Shown piece after piece: positions 52,815-60,699 of a DNA stretch of 64,000 nt. The position numbers were made by a program, and so were the translations under genes. Below the pieces are notes generated by a model that was not told where the DNA came from, made no database searches, and saw only the letters and a program-made list of their open reading frames with translations. Every line of letters begins with the position of its first letter. The stretch's first letter is position 1. The stretch is taken from contig NZ_PISE01000040.1 of assembly GCF_002835805.1 (NCBI RefSeq), forward strand, positions 1 to 64,000. Direction: 5' to 3'. The DNA comes from Niallia nealsonii. Its GTDB lineage: Bacteria; Bacillota; Bacilli; Bacillales; Cytobacillaceae.

Positions 52815-53468
52815 TTATTTCCGAGGGGTTAAGCCATATAAAATAAACTGAATAGTAGTTTCGATTTCTTCCTCATCATTCCATTTTGCCTCAGGAAGCA
52901 AAATATAGCGGGCAATAAAATAGCCGAAAATCGAAGTGACGGTAAGACGAATGGAACTATATGTTGGAATATCAATTATTTCGCCCTTTGCTTTAAAGGA
53001 GTCTACTAATTCTTCCATTCGTTTAAATATTTTTTTTGCAATTTGCTCTTTAAAAAGTTCTCGCAAGTCTTCATGGAAAGGTATCTCTTGTATTAATATT
53101 TTAAATAAAGCTTGGTTTTTCTTTAGAAATTCTAATCTGTTATATACAATTGCCCGAATAAATTCTTCAAATGTATTATAGGAAAGGTCGAGTACTTTTC
53201 TGAAAAAATCTTTCACAATAAATGGAGCGATCAATGTATGGACTAATGGGGTCAAAATGGCCGTCAACAAGTCTTTTTTCGTTTTATAATGTCTAAAAAT
53301 AGTACCTTCTGCAACGCCTGCCTTTTTGGCAATTTCATTGGTAGAGGTTGCAGCATAGCCTTTGTCGCTAAAAGCCTCGATTGCTGCAATTAAAATTTTT
53401 TTCTGTTTATTGGTAATGTTTTTTTCCTCTTTTAGAATAAGATCTAAAATGGATTCTTGACTACTCAT
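52815..53468 (-). CDS. TetR-family transcriptional regulator
   Basis: A 217-residue regulator. The N-terminal helix-turn-helix is AAIEAFSDKGYAATSTNEIA and GVAEGTIFRHYKTKKDLLTA (residues 28-70), and a helical ligand domain follows. It is downstream of the ABC-2 exporter genes on the same strand, separated by 130 bp, and is the natural candidate to bind the paired palindromes in front of that operon. No operator copy lies before its own start. Confidence 0.88.
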   Translation of the reverse strand: MSSQESILDLILKEEKNITNKQKKILIAAIEAFSDKGYAATSTNEIAKKAGVAEGTIFRHYKTKKDLLTAILTPLVHTLIAPFIVKDFFRKVLDLSYNTFEEFIRAIVYNRLEFLKKNQALFKILIQEIPFHEDLRELFKEQIAKKIFKRMEELVDSFKAKGEIIDIPTYSSIRLTVTSIFGYFIARYILLPEAKWNDEEEIETTIQFILYGLTPRK

Positions 53469-53598
53469 AAAAGGCTCCTTCTACTAAACCGAATTATTTC
53501 TATTATAAAGTACAGTATAAAAAAAAGAAAAAGTCTTGGATTATTCATTATTTCTCTTTATTTAACAGGAGTTTGGCCCCGTTGATTAAAGTTTTACT

Positions 53599-54615
53599 TT
53601 ATATTTTGCGGTAGTTTTTTAAAGATAATACGTTACATAATAAAAATACTAGAGAAAAGATGCTTAATACAACAAGTGGAATAAAAATTTCTTCTATGCC
53701 AAGTCCTCGTATCATTACATTTTTTAATGCATCGGCCGCATAATACAGTGGAGTAATAGTAGATATCCAACTGATAGTGGATGAAATGCCATCTAAATTG
53801 AATAATCCAGAGAAAAATACTTGCGGAACAACAATAATCGGAATGAACTGAAACATTTGAAGTTCGTTTTTTGCATAAGATGATAAAAGCATTCCTAAAG
53901 TTAAAGCAGTCAACGATAGTAATAGTGTAATAAGAATCACATACACTATGGAGCCTATTTGAATTAAATCTAAAATATAAACAGAATAAAAGACAATAAT
54001 AATAGATTGCACCATTGTAAAAATGCCAAATCCAATGACATAGCCAATAACAATTTCCCATCTGCGAATAGGGCTAGAAAGGAGACGTTCTAGTGTTCCA
54101 GATGTTCTTTCTCTTAAAAAAGCAACGCCTCCAACCAAAAATACAAAGAAAAAGGCGAAAAAACCTAATAGTACAGGGCCGATAGCATCAAACTGATTCA
54201 TATCTTCAGAACCATATAGAAATTGAACAGTTGGTTTTAGAGTGTCTTCGGCTTTTATGCTGTCTTGTATCATGGTAATCGTTGCTTTTGTAACAGTTGG
54301 ATCACTGCCTTCTAAAAAAATGGCAGGGGTTTTATTTTCAAAAGAAAGATACCCATCGATTTTTTTATCGACTATAGCTTTTTTTGCTTGTGAAACAGTG
54401 GAATAGGCATATATTTTCACATCATTTTCTTTTAATTTAGTGGTGATTTGTTCAGAAACTTGAACAACTCCTACTTTAGGTGTATAAGCATTGCTGTCAA
54501 AAATTAAATTTAATAGGGTTAGCACAAAGATAGGAGCAACTATCATCATTGCTACAGTTCGTTTATCTCGGTAAAACTGTTTTAATATACGAATAATAAG
54601 ACCTTTAATTCTCAT
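53599..54615 (-). CDS. ABC-2 type exporter permease
   Basis: A 338-residue permease of the YhgE/DrrB-like ABC-2 type. One N-terminal helix (VAMMIVAPIFVLTLLNLIFD) is followed by an extracellular domain of about 130 residues. The loop FLRERTSGTLERLLSSPIRRWEIVIGY near residue 165 precedes five more helices. ATG 54615 lies after GGAGG, and the gene overlaps the ATPase gene by 11 nt. Confidence 0.87.
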   Translation of the reverse strand: MRIKGLIIRILKQFYRDKRTVAMMIVAPIFVLTLLNLIFDSNAYTPKVGVVQVSEQITTKLKENDVKIYAYSTVSQAKKAIVDKKIDGYLSFENKTPAIFLEGSDPTVTKATITMIQDSIKAEDTLKPTVQFLYGSEDMNQFDAIGPVLLGFFAFFFVFLVGGVAFLRERTSGTLERLLSSPIRRWEIVIGYVIGFGIFTMVQSIIIVFYSVYILDLIQIGSIVYVILITLLLSLTALTLGMLLSSYAKNELQMFQFIPIIVVPQVFFSGLFNLDGISSTISWISTITPLYYAADALKNVMIRGLGIEEIFIPLVVLSIFSLVFLLCNVLSLKNYRKI

Positions 54616-55339
54616 AAGACATTCCTCCATAATAAAGAAAAGCTTCCTCCAGTGTTTGAGCATGACAGGTTTCTTTTAAATTTTGGGGAGTATTCACTGC
54701 GATTAATTGACCGCCACGAATCATTCCTAATGTATCACATTTTTCTGCCTCATCCATTACATGTGTCGTTACAATAATAGAAGTTCCCTTTTCTTTTAAT
54801 TGTTCAAAAGTATTCCATATGTTTTTTCTTAAGACAGGATCGATGCCAACTGTCGGTTCATCTAGAATAAGAAGTTCGGGTTCGTTTAATAATGCAATGC
54901 AAATGGATAATCTTCTTTTCATTCCACCTGAAAATTTGCTGACAGGTGTATTTAAATGATTGGTTAAGTTTACTAAGGAAGCTGATGCTTCAATTTGTTT
55001 TTTTTTCTTGTGTCCTTTAATTCCATATAAAGTAGCAAAAAAATCTAGGTTTTCCATTGCAGTCAGCTCTTGATAGAGAGCATCTGCTTGTGCCATATAA
55101 CCGATTTTTTCCATTGCTTTTAAATTGGGCATCTTGTTATCTAATACAGTAATGCTTCCATTATCAGGATTATCTAAACCGATAAGTGTTTTAACAAGCG
55201 TTGTTTTTCCTGAGCCAGAAGGGCCTAATAAGCCAAAAATTTCTCCTTTTTGTATCGTTAAATTTATATCGCGAAGAACAGACTGTTTACCAAATGATTT
55301 AGAAACAGCTTGAATCGAGACTATTGATTTTGTTGTCAT
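54605..55339 (-). CDS. ABC exporter ATPase
   Basis: A 244-residue ABC ATPase: Walker A GPSGSGKTT near residue 40, Q-loop YMAQADALYQELTAMENL, signature FSGGMKRRLSICIALL and Walker B LLILDEPTVGIDPVLR. It drives export with the permease encoded next. ATG 55339 follows AAAGGTGGGA. Its transcript begins between two inverted copies of the same operator, so the pair is most likely inducible by a drug or stress compound. Confidence 0.88.
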   Translation of the reverse strand: MTTKSIVSIQAVSKSFGKQSVLRDINLTIQKGEIFGLLGPSGSGKTTLVKTLIGLDNPDNGSITVLDNKMPNLKAMEKIGYMAQADALYQELTAMENLDFFATLYGIKGHKKKKQIEASASLVNLTNHLNTPVSKFSGGMKRRLSICIALLNEPELLILDEPTVGIDPVLRKNIWNTFEQLKEKGTSIIVTTHVMDEAEKCDTLGMIRGGQLIAVNTPQNLKETCHAQTLEEAFLYYGGMSYEN

Positions 55340-55360
55340 TATTATCCCACCTTTATAAAA

Positions 55361-55376
55361 TGAGTGATTACTCACT
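55361..55376. promoter_or_regulatory. TetR-type operator, downstream copy
   Basis: TGAGTGATTACTCACT, a near-palindrome directly downstream of the -10. It is the exact inverse of the copy at 55407-55422. Confidence 0.78.
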
Positions 55377-55378
55377 CT

Positions 55379-55407
55379 ATAATATCGATATGCACAGGAG
55401 GTGTAAA
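55379..55407 (-). promoter_or_regulatory. Promoter of the ABC-2 exporter operon
   Basis: On the minus strand -35 TTTACA (55407-55402), 17 nt, -10 TATTAT (55384-55379). It is enclosed by the two operator copies. Confidence 0.75.
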
Positions 55408-55422
55408 GTGAGTAATCACTCA
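55407..55422. promoter_or_regulatory. TetR-type operator, upstream copy
   Basis: AGTGAGTAATCACTCA overlaps the -35 edge. Together the two copies bracket the promoter and could be bound by two repressor dimers. Confidence 0.78.
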
Positions 55423-55532
55423 TTTTTAAATAGTAATATTTGTTTATATTACCCGGTTCAGAAAATCAGTTATACTAAAAAGATCAGCGAATCAAAGGAA
55501 ATAGACTATTTATTATTTTGAGGTGGATGAAA

Positions 55533-55979
55533 ATGGCTGATTTTCAGGCTAATGTAATTATTGCGGAACCAGTAGAGGTTGTATTTTCTTATATGTCTAA
55601 TTTAGAAAATGCATCTGATTACATGGATAACGTGAAAAAGACAACGAAATTAACAGAAGGTCCAATAGGAATAGGGGCCAAATATCAGGAAATAAGAATA
55701 GTTCGGGGCAAAGAAGCGGTCGCAGAGATTGAGTTTTTATCCTATGAAGAAAATAAAACATATACTACTAGAAGTCACTCTAATGGGTTGCTAGTGGATT
55801 ATCATTATCGTTTTACTGAGATTGCAGAAGGCACAAAAGTAGAATTTACAGCTAAGGTACAGGTTACAGGTTTTTGGATGAAATTGACGAAAAGGTTCCT
55901 TATTAATATTTTAAAAGGGGAAGATGGCGATCATCTTCATCAAGTAAAAGTTAACTTTGAGAAAGAAGATACTATATAA
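55533..55979 (+). CDS. SRPBCC (START-like) family protein
   Basis: A 148-residue protein with the SRPBCC pattern: FQANVIIAEPVEVVFSYMSN with the first strand and helix, then alternating strands (GAKYQEIRIVRGKEAVAEIE, YRFTEIAEGTKVEFTAKVQV) and a C-terminal helix. Such proteins bind hydrophobic ligands; the ligand is unknown. ATG 55533 lies 6 nt after GAGGTGG. It is divergent from the ABC-2 exporter operon, so it may share its regulator, although its own start is 110 bp from the nearest operator. Confidence 0.75.
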   Translation: MADFQANVIIAEPVEVVFSYMSNLENASDYMDNVKKTTKLTEGPIGIGAKYQEIRIVRGKEAVAEIEFLSYEENKTYTTRSHSNGLLVDYHYRFTEIAEGTKVEFTAKVQVTGFWMKLTKRFLINILKGEDGDHLHQVKVNFEKEDTI

Positions 55980-55996
55980 AGTGAAACTTCAATCAG
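55976..55996 (+). repeat. Short intergenic repeat, copy B
   Basis: ATAAAGTGAAACTTCAATCA plus G overlaps the SRPBCC stop codon and continues with TGGGAGTC. It is identical over 21 bp to copy A (41379-41399, inverted). Confidence 0.6.
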
Positions 55997-56047
55997 TGGG
56001 AGTCTTATTGCCTGTTAATGCTGGATATAATATAGGGAAATAAAAGA

Positions 56048-56070
56048 AGGCCGATAAATCAGGCCTTTTT
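56048..56070 (+). terminator. Terminator after the SRPBCC gene
   Basis: AGGCC-GATAAATCA-GGCCT followed by a T run. Stem of 5 bp with strong G-C pairs. Confidence 0.7.
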
Positions 56071-56072
56071 TA

Positions 56073-56240
56073 TTAGGCTGTTTTCGTAAACTTTGTTGCT
56101 TTTAAAGGAGTAAGTTGATTTCCGTTTCAGGATGCTCGCTTTCCGTGGGGCGGGCGGTGAGCATCCTCGGCGTATCGCCTGCGGGGTCTCACCTGTCCCA
56201 CTAATTCCAAAGGAGTCTCGCACCGTTCACTCCAATCAAC
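56073..56240. repeat. GC-rich Bacillaceae intergenic repeat, copy 2
   Basis: The inverse of copy 1 (13647-13825) from TTAGGCTGTTTTCGTAAACT to CACTCCAATCAAC, with the core blocks CGCTTTCCGTGGGGCGGGCG and GGGGTCTCACCTGTCCC. The middle segments between conserved blocks differ. It lies between the convergent SRPBCC and MetE-like genes. Confidence 0.88.
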
Positions 56241-56334
56241 CTGTTTTAACCATGGATTTACTCATGGAAACTATCCGAAAAAAAATAATCTTGTAAAAAA
56301 CAGCCTTTTCTTAAGTTAAGGAAATACTTGCTAT

Positions 56335-57441
56335 TTATGATTTCCAAACATCGTGTGCGATGCGGACAACATGGCGCACTTTTTCCCATTGTTGTTCTTC
56401 TGTTAGAAGATTTCCTTCTTCTGTTGAAGCAAATCCGCACTGTGGGCTTAAGCAAAGTTGGTCTAGGCTGACATATTTATTTGCCTCTGCAATTCTTGTT
56501 TTAATTGTTTCGGCATTTTCCAATTCCCCAAATTTTGAGGTAATCAAGCCTAATACAATTTGCAGGTCATTTCTATTCACATGGCGAAGAGGTTCAAACC
56601 CGCCAGAACGCTCATCATCAAACTCAAGGAAAAGCCCATCCACATTTAAGCCCCCGAAGATTATTTCAGATACACTGTCATAACCGCCGCTAGCTGTGTA
56701 AGTAGATTTAAAGTTTCCACGGCAAATATGCATCGTAATTACCATATCATCTGGTTTTTTAGCAATTGATTCATTAATTGCTTTAGCAGATAATAAGGCT
56801 ATTTGTTCTGGGTCTTGTCCTTTTTCTTGCATTTGTTCTCTGCCTTTTTCTGAAAAGAACGCTGCCCAAGATGTATCATCCAATTGTAGATAACGACAAC
56901 CAGCATCATAAAATGCCTGAATAGCCTTTTGGTATGCTGCTATTAAATCATCGAAAAATACTTGTTGATCTGGATAGACATCTTGGTCGATTTTTCCTCT
57001 GAAAAATAGCATATTTGGACTAGGGATAGTAAATTTGGCAACATGATCCCCAGCAATGCGATGAAGAAATTTATAATCTTCTATCATTGGATGATTAGTA
57101 AAATCAACTTTACCAGTTACTTTTATACCATGTGGCTTTGTTTGGACACCATGAAATTGAATACCAGAATCTGCTTGGTAAAGTTCCACTCCATCAAGAG
57201 CAGCCAAAAAATCAAAATGCCACCATGCACGTCTTAATTCACCATCAGATACAGCCTCAAGTCCTGCTTCTTTTTGTTTTTCTACTAGACGAATTATTTC
57301 CTCATCTTCAATAGCGCGCAATTGTTCTGCGGTTATTTCACCATTTTGTTTTTGCAAACGTGCATTTTTTAAACGTTCAGGTCTTAAGAAGCTTCCTACA
57401 TGATCCCCTCTAAAAGGGCCTTTTACTATTGTTTTTGTCAA
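56335..57441 (-). CDS. MetE-like methionine synthase (YxjG/YxjH family)
   Basis: A 368-residue protein corresponding to the C-terminal catalytic half of cobalamin-independent methionine synthase: RGDHVGSFLRPERL at the start, SDGELRRAWWHFDFL near residue 65, YLQLDDTSWAAFF near 185, MHICRGNF near 232 with the zinc-type H-x-C, and LSPQCGFAST near 335 with the second cysteine. Family members transfer methyl groups to homocysteine or related thiols, with a methyl donor other than the triglutamate folate possible. No S-box RNA lies upstream. It ends beside repeat copy 2. Confidence 0.85.
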   Translation of the reverse strand: MTKTIVKGPFRGDHVGSFLRPERLKNARLQKQNGEITAEQLRAIEDEEIIRLVEKQKEAGLEAVSDGELRRAWWHFDFLAALDGVELYQADSGIQFHGVQTKPHGIKVTGKVDFTNHPMIEDYKFLHRIAGDHVAKFTIPSPNMLFFRGKIDQDVYPDQQVFFDDLIAAYQKAIQAFYDAGCRYLQLDDTSWAAFFSEKGREQMQEKGQDPEQIALLSAKAINESIAKKPDDMVITMHICRGNFKSTYTASGGYDSVSEIIFGGLNVDGLFLEFDDERSGGFEPLRHVNRNDLQIVLGLITSKFGELENAETIKTRIAEANKYVSLDQLCLSPQCGFASTEEGNLLTEEQQWEKVRHVVRIAHDVWKS

Positions 57442-57650
57442 TTTCTCTCTCTCCCTGTTCTTGATGTACTATTAGTAGTGTTCCAACCAAAGCAGCTGAA
57501 TGCAAAAAAAAAGGAAATACAGCTAGTTCTAATTGGAATAATAAAAGTTTTTATAATATTGTCTCTATTTAAAGATACTACTAAAAGGAATTAATTTGTA
57601 TAAAATTATAAAAATAATTTTATTTTTTTGTTTATAGTCCTAAGTAAAAG

Positions 57651-57688
57651 AAAAGTGGAGAGAGGGCATACCTCTTCTCCACTTTTTT
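57651..57688. terminator. Terminator of the yojF-bshB2 pair
   Basis: AAAAGTGGAGA and TCTCCACTTTT form an 11-bp stem, with an inner GAGG/CCTC and a T run on both strands. Confidence 0.88.
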
Positions 57689-58355
57689 AATTGAATTTAT
57701 AGGACCAAAAACGTTCTGTATAGAGGCGTTCAAGCACAGCTGGATTCTGCTGTTGAATGCCTTCCTGCAATGTTTGAGTATACTGTTGAGTTTGAGAACG
57801 GTGAGCTGCTACTGTGGCTACTTTTTTCTCCGCATAGTTTTTAACATCAATTGCTATATCAGGTTCACCAAGATCTTCGATAGAATTATGTGCAAAGGCG
57901 ACACAATGTAATTTAGGACGTTTTGGTGCCTCCATTTTTTCTAGTGTTTTTACAACGGCTTCTGCTGTTGCGTCATGGTCTGGATGAACAGAATATCTAG
58001 GATAAAAAGAAATAACCAGAGAAGGATTTAACTCTTTTATAAGAGCAGTAAATTCATTTACTAGCATGTCATCTTTTAAAAATTCTATCGTTTTATCACG
58101 ATATCCTAGCATACGGAGATCTTTTAATCCCATCGCTCTAGCAGCTTCTTGCAATTCCTCTTTACGAATATATGGCAATGATTCTCGAGTTGCAAATGGG
58201 GGATTTCCTAAATTTCTTCCCATCTGGCCAAGCGTTAAACAAGCATATGTTACCGGAGTGCCTTCATGTATATGCCTTGAAATTGTTCCTGAAACACTAA
58301 AAGCTTCGTCATCAGGGTGAGGGAAGATGACAAGTACATGTCTTTCCTTTTCCAT
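57687..58355 (-). CDS. bshB2: Bacillithiol biosynthesis deacetylase BshB2
   Basis: A 222-residue LmbE/PIG-L family zinc deacetylase. The metal-site motif HPDDEAFSVSG is at residues 13-23, with SFYPRYSVHPDHDATAEAV near residue 118. It removes the acetyl group from GlcNAc-malate in bacillithiol synthesis. The upstream yojF neighbour matches the B. subtilis yojF-yojG pair. ATG follows AAGGAGG. The gene order and length support BshB2 rather than BshB1. Confidence 0.9.
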   Translation of the reverse strand: MEKERHVLVIFPHPDDEAFSVSGTISRHIHEGTPVTYACLTLGQMGRNLGNPPFATRESLPYIRKEELQEAARAMGLKDLRMLGYRDKTIEFLKDDMLVNEFTALIKELNPSLVISFYPRYSVHPDHDATAEAVVKTLEKMEAPKRPKLHCVAFAHNSIEDLGEPDIAIDVKNYAEKKVATVAAHRSQTQQYTQTLQEGIQQQNPAVLERLYTERFWSYKFN

Positions 58356-58380
58356 TGCTGTATCCTCCTTTCTAAACTAT

Positions 58381-58728
58381 TTATTCAAATGGTGTTTCAC
58401 TAATCTCTAGTGCAACGGCTAGTTTACCAGAAAAATCAAGTCCTGCAAGCAGGAGACGATTTTTTTCATCCACTTCATAATGGTTGATTCCTTCTGCATA
58501 TATCCAGCCGAATTCTGTTTTTAATCCAATTCGATATGGACCATTTCCAGTAATTTTGCCGTATTCAAAGCTTAATTTTGCATTGCGTATATATGCTCCA
58601 GAATTAAAAAATGTTTCATCTTCATGGTTTGCATAGGCGCCATTTGTTGTTTCCAAATGAATGTAGACTTCTTTATTGGATTTTTTATCTAACTCCTGTT
58701 GGACATTTTCTATGTGGATAAATTCCAT
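58381..58728 (-). CDS. yojF: YojF family protein (DUF1806)
   Basis: A 115-residue soluble protein: VQQELDKKSNKEVYIHLETT, GAYIRNAKLSFEYGKITGNG and GLKTEFGWIYAEGINHYEVD. It matches the YojF/DUF1806 family found next to bshB2 in Bacillus. Its function is unknown; the context links it to bacillithiol. The start follows AGGGAGGA. Confidence 0.82.
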   Translation of the reverse strand: MEFIHIENVQQELDKKSNKEVYIHLETTNGAYANHEDETFFNSGAYIRNAKLSFEYGKITGNGPYRIGLKTEFGWIYAEGINHYEVDEKNRLLLAGLDFSGKLAVALEISETPFE

Positions 58729-58761
58729 TTTGGTCCTCCCTCCGCAAATATTTTTGAGTCA

Positions 58762-59592
58762 TTATTTTGAACTGACAGTTGTTTTTTGTTTTTTATTATT
58801 CCGATAAGCGCCATGCATCGTTGGACCAACATGTTCATTTAGTTGAAATCCATTTGCAATTGCTGCAGTAATAAATTCCTTTGCTACTTGAATTGCTTCT
58901 AATACTGTTTTTCCTTTAGCCAATTCTGCAGTGATTGCAGCAGAATAAGTGCAGCCAGCACCATGTGTATATGTAGTATCTACTAGTTCACTTTCATAAA
59001 TAGTAAATTCTTGTCCATCATATAAAAGGTCAATTGCTTTTTCATGCTTTAATTTGCTGCCACCTTTAATTAAAACATATTTAGGCCCTAAAGCATAAAT
59101 TTTAACTGCTGCTTCTTTTAAATCGTCGATTGTTTTAATTGGTCTATCTGTTTTGGCAAGCTGCCATGCTTCAAATAGATTAGGCGTAACAACAGTTGCT
59201 TTTGGCACAAGCAATTCGCGAAGTGCATCAGCGGTTTCAGGATGTAATACTTCATCTTCTCCTTTGCAAACCATTACTGGATCAATAACTACTTTATCTA
59301 GTTTTTTTTCCTCAATTAATTTGCTTGCCAATTCAATAATTTCAACTGAACCTAACATACCAGTTTTCATGGCATCGATGCCTACTGAAAGAACTGTTTC
59401 TAATTGGGATTCTACGGTTTTAGTTTCCTGTGGAAATACATTATGGTGCCATCCTTTATTAGGATCCATTGTTACAATGGTAGTTAGTGCTGTCATTCCG
59501 TATACACCTAACTCCTGGAATGTCTTCAAATCTGCTTGGATACCAGCACCGCCACTTGTATCAGAGCCTGCTAATGTTAATACCTTTTTCAT
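58762..59592 (-). CDS. pdxK: Pyridoxine/pyridoxal/pyridoxamine kinase (also HMP kinase-like)
   Basis: A 276-residue ribokinase-fold protein that matches B. subtilis PdxK throughout: VLTLAGSDTSGGAGIQADLK at the N-terminus, MDPNKGWHHNVFPQ, DAMKTGMLGSVEIIELA, VVIDPVMVCKG and YTHGAGCTYSAAITAELAKG near 212. It phosphorylates B6 vitamers to pyridoxal phosphate forms and is related to ThiD. ATG 59592 lies after AGGAGG; 33 further upstream codons have no site. Confidence 0.9.
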   Translation of the reverse strand: MKKVLTLAGSDTSGGAGIQADLKTFQELGVYGMTALTTIVTMDPNKGWHHNVFPQETKTVESQLETVLSVGIDAMKTGMLGSVEIIELASKLIEEKKLDKVVIDPVMVCKGEDEVLHPETADALRELLVPKATVVTPNLFEAWQLAKTDRPIKTIDDLKEAAVKIYALGPKYVLIKGGSKLKHEKAIDLLYDGQEFTIYESELVDTTYTHGAGCTYSAAITAELAKGKTVLEAIQVAKEFITAAIANGFQLNEHVGPTMHGAYRNNKKQKTTVSSK

Positions 59593-59980
59593 GGTGAATT
59601 GCCTCCTATAAATAAAAAATCTAAAAGGTTTTGTGAGCATTTTTAAACTTTTTAGGATATGGATAACCCTATCGATTATTCTGCTGCACACCTTATTTTG
59701 GATAATTGTAGTCTATTCTAAACTAATCATACAACTATTCCATACTTTTTTCATTAAGTTCGCATGTAAAGAGCAGAGCAATAAGTTTTTAGTAAAAAAC
59801 AGGAATTTTTTTTAGCGCATTTAATCGAGGAGGAGAATAGAAGTTGTGCCTCTATCGTGCGAAAATATAGTTTGTTTGTACAATTCCAAATAAATTTGCA
59901 AACTTGTACTATTTATTTTAAACAATCGATTCTCAATTTTGGTAGAATAATAAATAAGAAGTATAAAAAGGAGCAAACAA
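59593..59980. other. Divergent region between pdxK and moaE
   Basis: 388 bp of AT-rich sequence. A hydrophobic plus-strand frame (59633-59815, GTG start) has no convincing ribosome binding site and I do not call it. AGGAGGAG at 59829-59836 leads to no clear ORF. The moaE promoter may use TAGAAT at 59943-59948. Confidence 0.45.
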
Positions 59981-60436
59981 ATGAATTTTTCAATAACAAC
60001 AAAGCCTATTTTGGTGCAAGATGTAATAGATAAAGTAGTGAATAGGAATGCTGGTGCTATTACGACCTTTATCGGGACAGTACGAGAATTGACTCACGGC
60101 AGAAAAACAATGCATTTAGTTTATGAAGCATATGAACCAATGGCGGTAAAAAAACTAAAACAAATAGGATTTGAAATAACTGAAAAATGGAAAAATTCAG
60201 AAGTGGCGATTACCCACCGAATTGGCAAGCTGGAAATAACAGATATTGCCGTAGTAATTGCTGTTTCGACTCCACATCGAGAAGATGCATATAAAGCGAA
60301 TAAATACGCAATTGAAAGAATTAAAGAAATAGTGCCTATTTGGAAAAAAGAGCATTGGGAAGATGGTGAAGAATGGATAGGGAACCAAAAAGGAACGATT
60401 CCATATCCATCTGGAAAACCGGAAATGGAGGAATAA
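59981..60436 (+). CDS. moaE: Molybdopterin synthase catalytic subunit MoaE
   Basis: A 151-residue MoaE: GAITTFIGTVRELTHGRKTM near residue 25, LVYEAYEPMAVKKLKQI, VAITHRIGKLEITDIAVVIA near 80, the active-site lysines in PIWKKEHWEDGEEWIGN near 122. It inserts the dithiolene sulfurs of molybdopterin using thiocarboxylated MoaD. ATG follows AAAGGAGC. It leads moaE-moaD-moeB; the other Moco genes (moaA, moaC, mobA) are not in the window. Confidence 0.95.
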   Translation: MNFSITTKPILVQDVIDKVVNRNAGAITTFIGTVRELTHGRKTMHLVYEAYEPMAVKKLKQIGFEITEKWKNSEVAITHRIGKLEITDIAVVIAVSTPHREDAYKANKYAIERIKEIVPIWKKEHWEDGEEWIGNQKGTIPYPSGKPEMEE

Positions 60437-60437
60437 G

Positions 60438-60671
60438 ATGAATAAAGTACTTTTTTTTGCAGCATTAAAAGAAGTGATTGGCGAAGATTCATTGCAAATG
60501 GATTTAAACGGAAAAACAGTTGGCGAAGCAAAGTCTATCTTGCAGGACAAGTTTCCAGCATTACCTTTAGAAGTGGCGATGACTGCTATTAATGAAGAAT
60601 TTGCTTTTGATGAGGATATCATTAAAAAAGAGGATAGCATTGCATTTATTCCACCGGTAAGTGGAGGTTGA
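60438..60671 (+). CDS. moaD: Molybdopterin synthase sulfur carrier subunit MoaD
   Basis: A 77-residue ubiquitin-fold protein ending in VSGG, the double-glycine tail that receives the thiocarboxylate. It begins LFFAALKEVIGEDSLQMDL and has AFIPPVSGG at the end. It starts one base after the moaE stop, following ATGGAGGA. Confidence 0.95.
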   Translation: MNKVLFFAALKEVIGEDSLQMDLNGKTVGEAKSILQDKFPALPLEVAMTAINEEFAFDEDIIKKEDSIAFIPPVSGG

Positions 60672-60699
60672 TAATAATTTTAATAGAAAGGAGAAATAA

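Noticed and set aside
57442-57686. S-box (SAM riboswitch) or T-box upstream of the MetE-like gene
   Set aside because: None of the conserved S-box or T-box blocks can be found in the region.
59633-59815. Hydrophobic 60-codon frame between pdxK and moaE
   Set aside because: GTG start without a proper site; hydrophobic composition is expected by chance in T-rich DNA.
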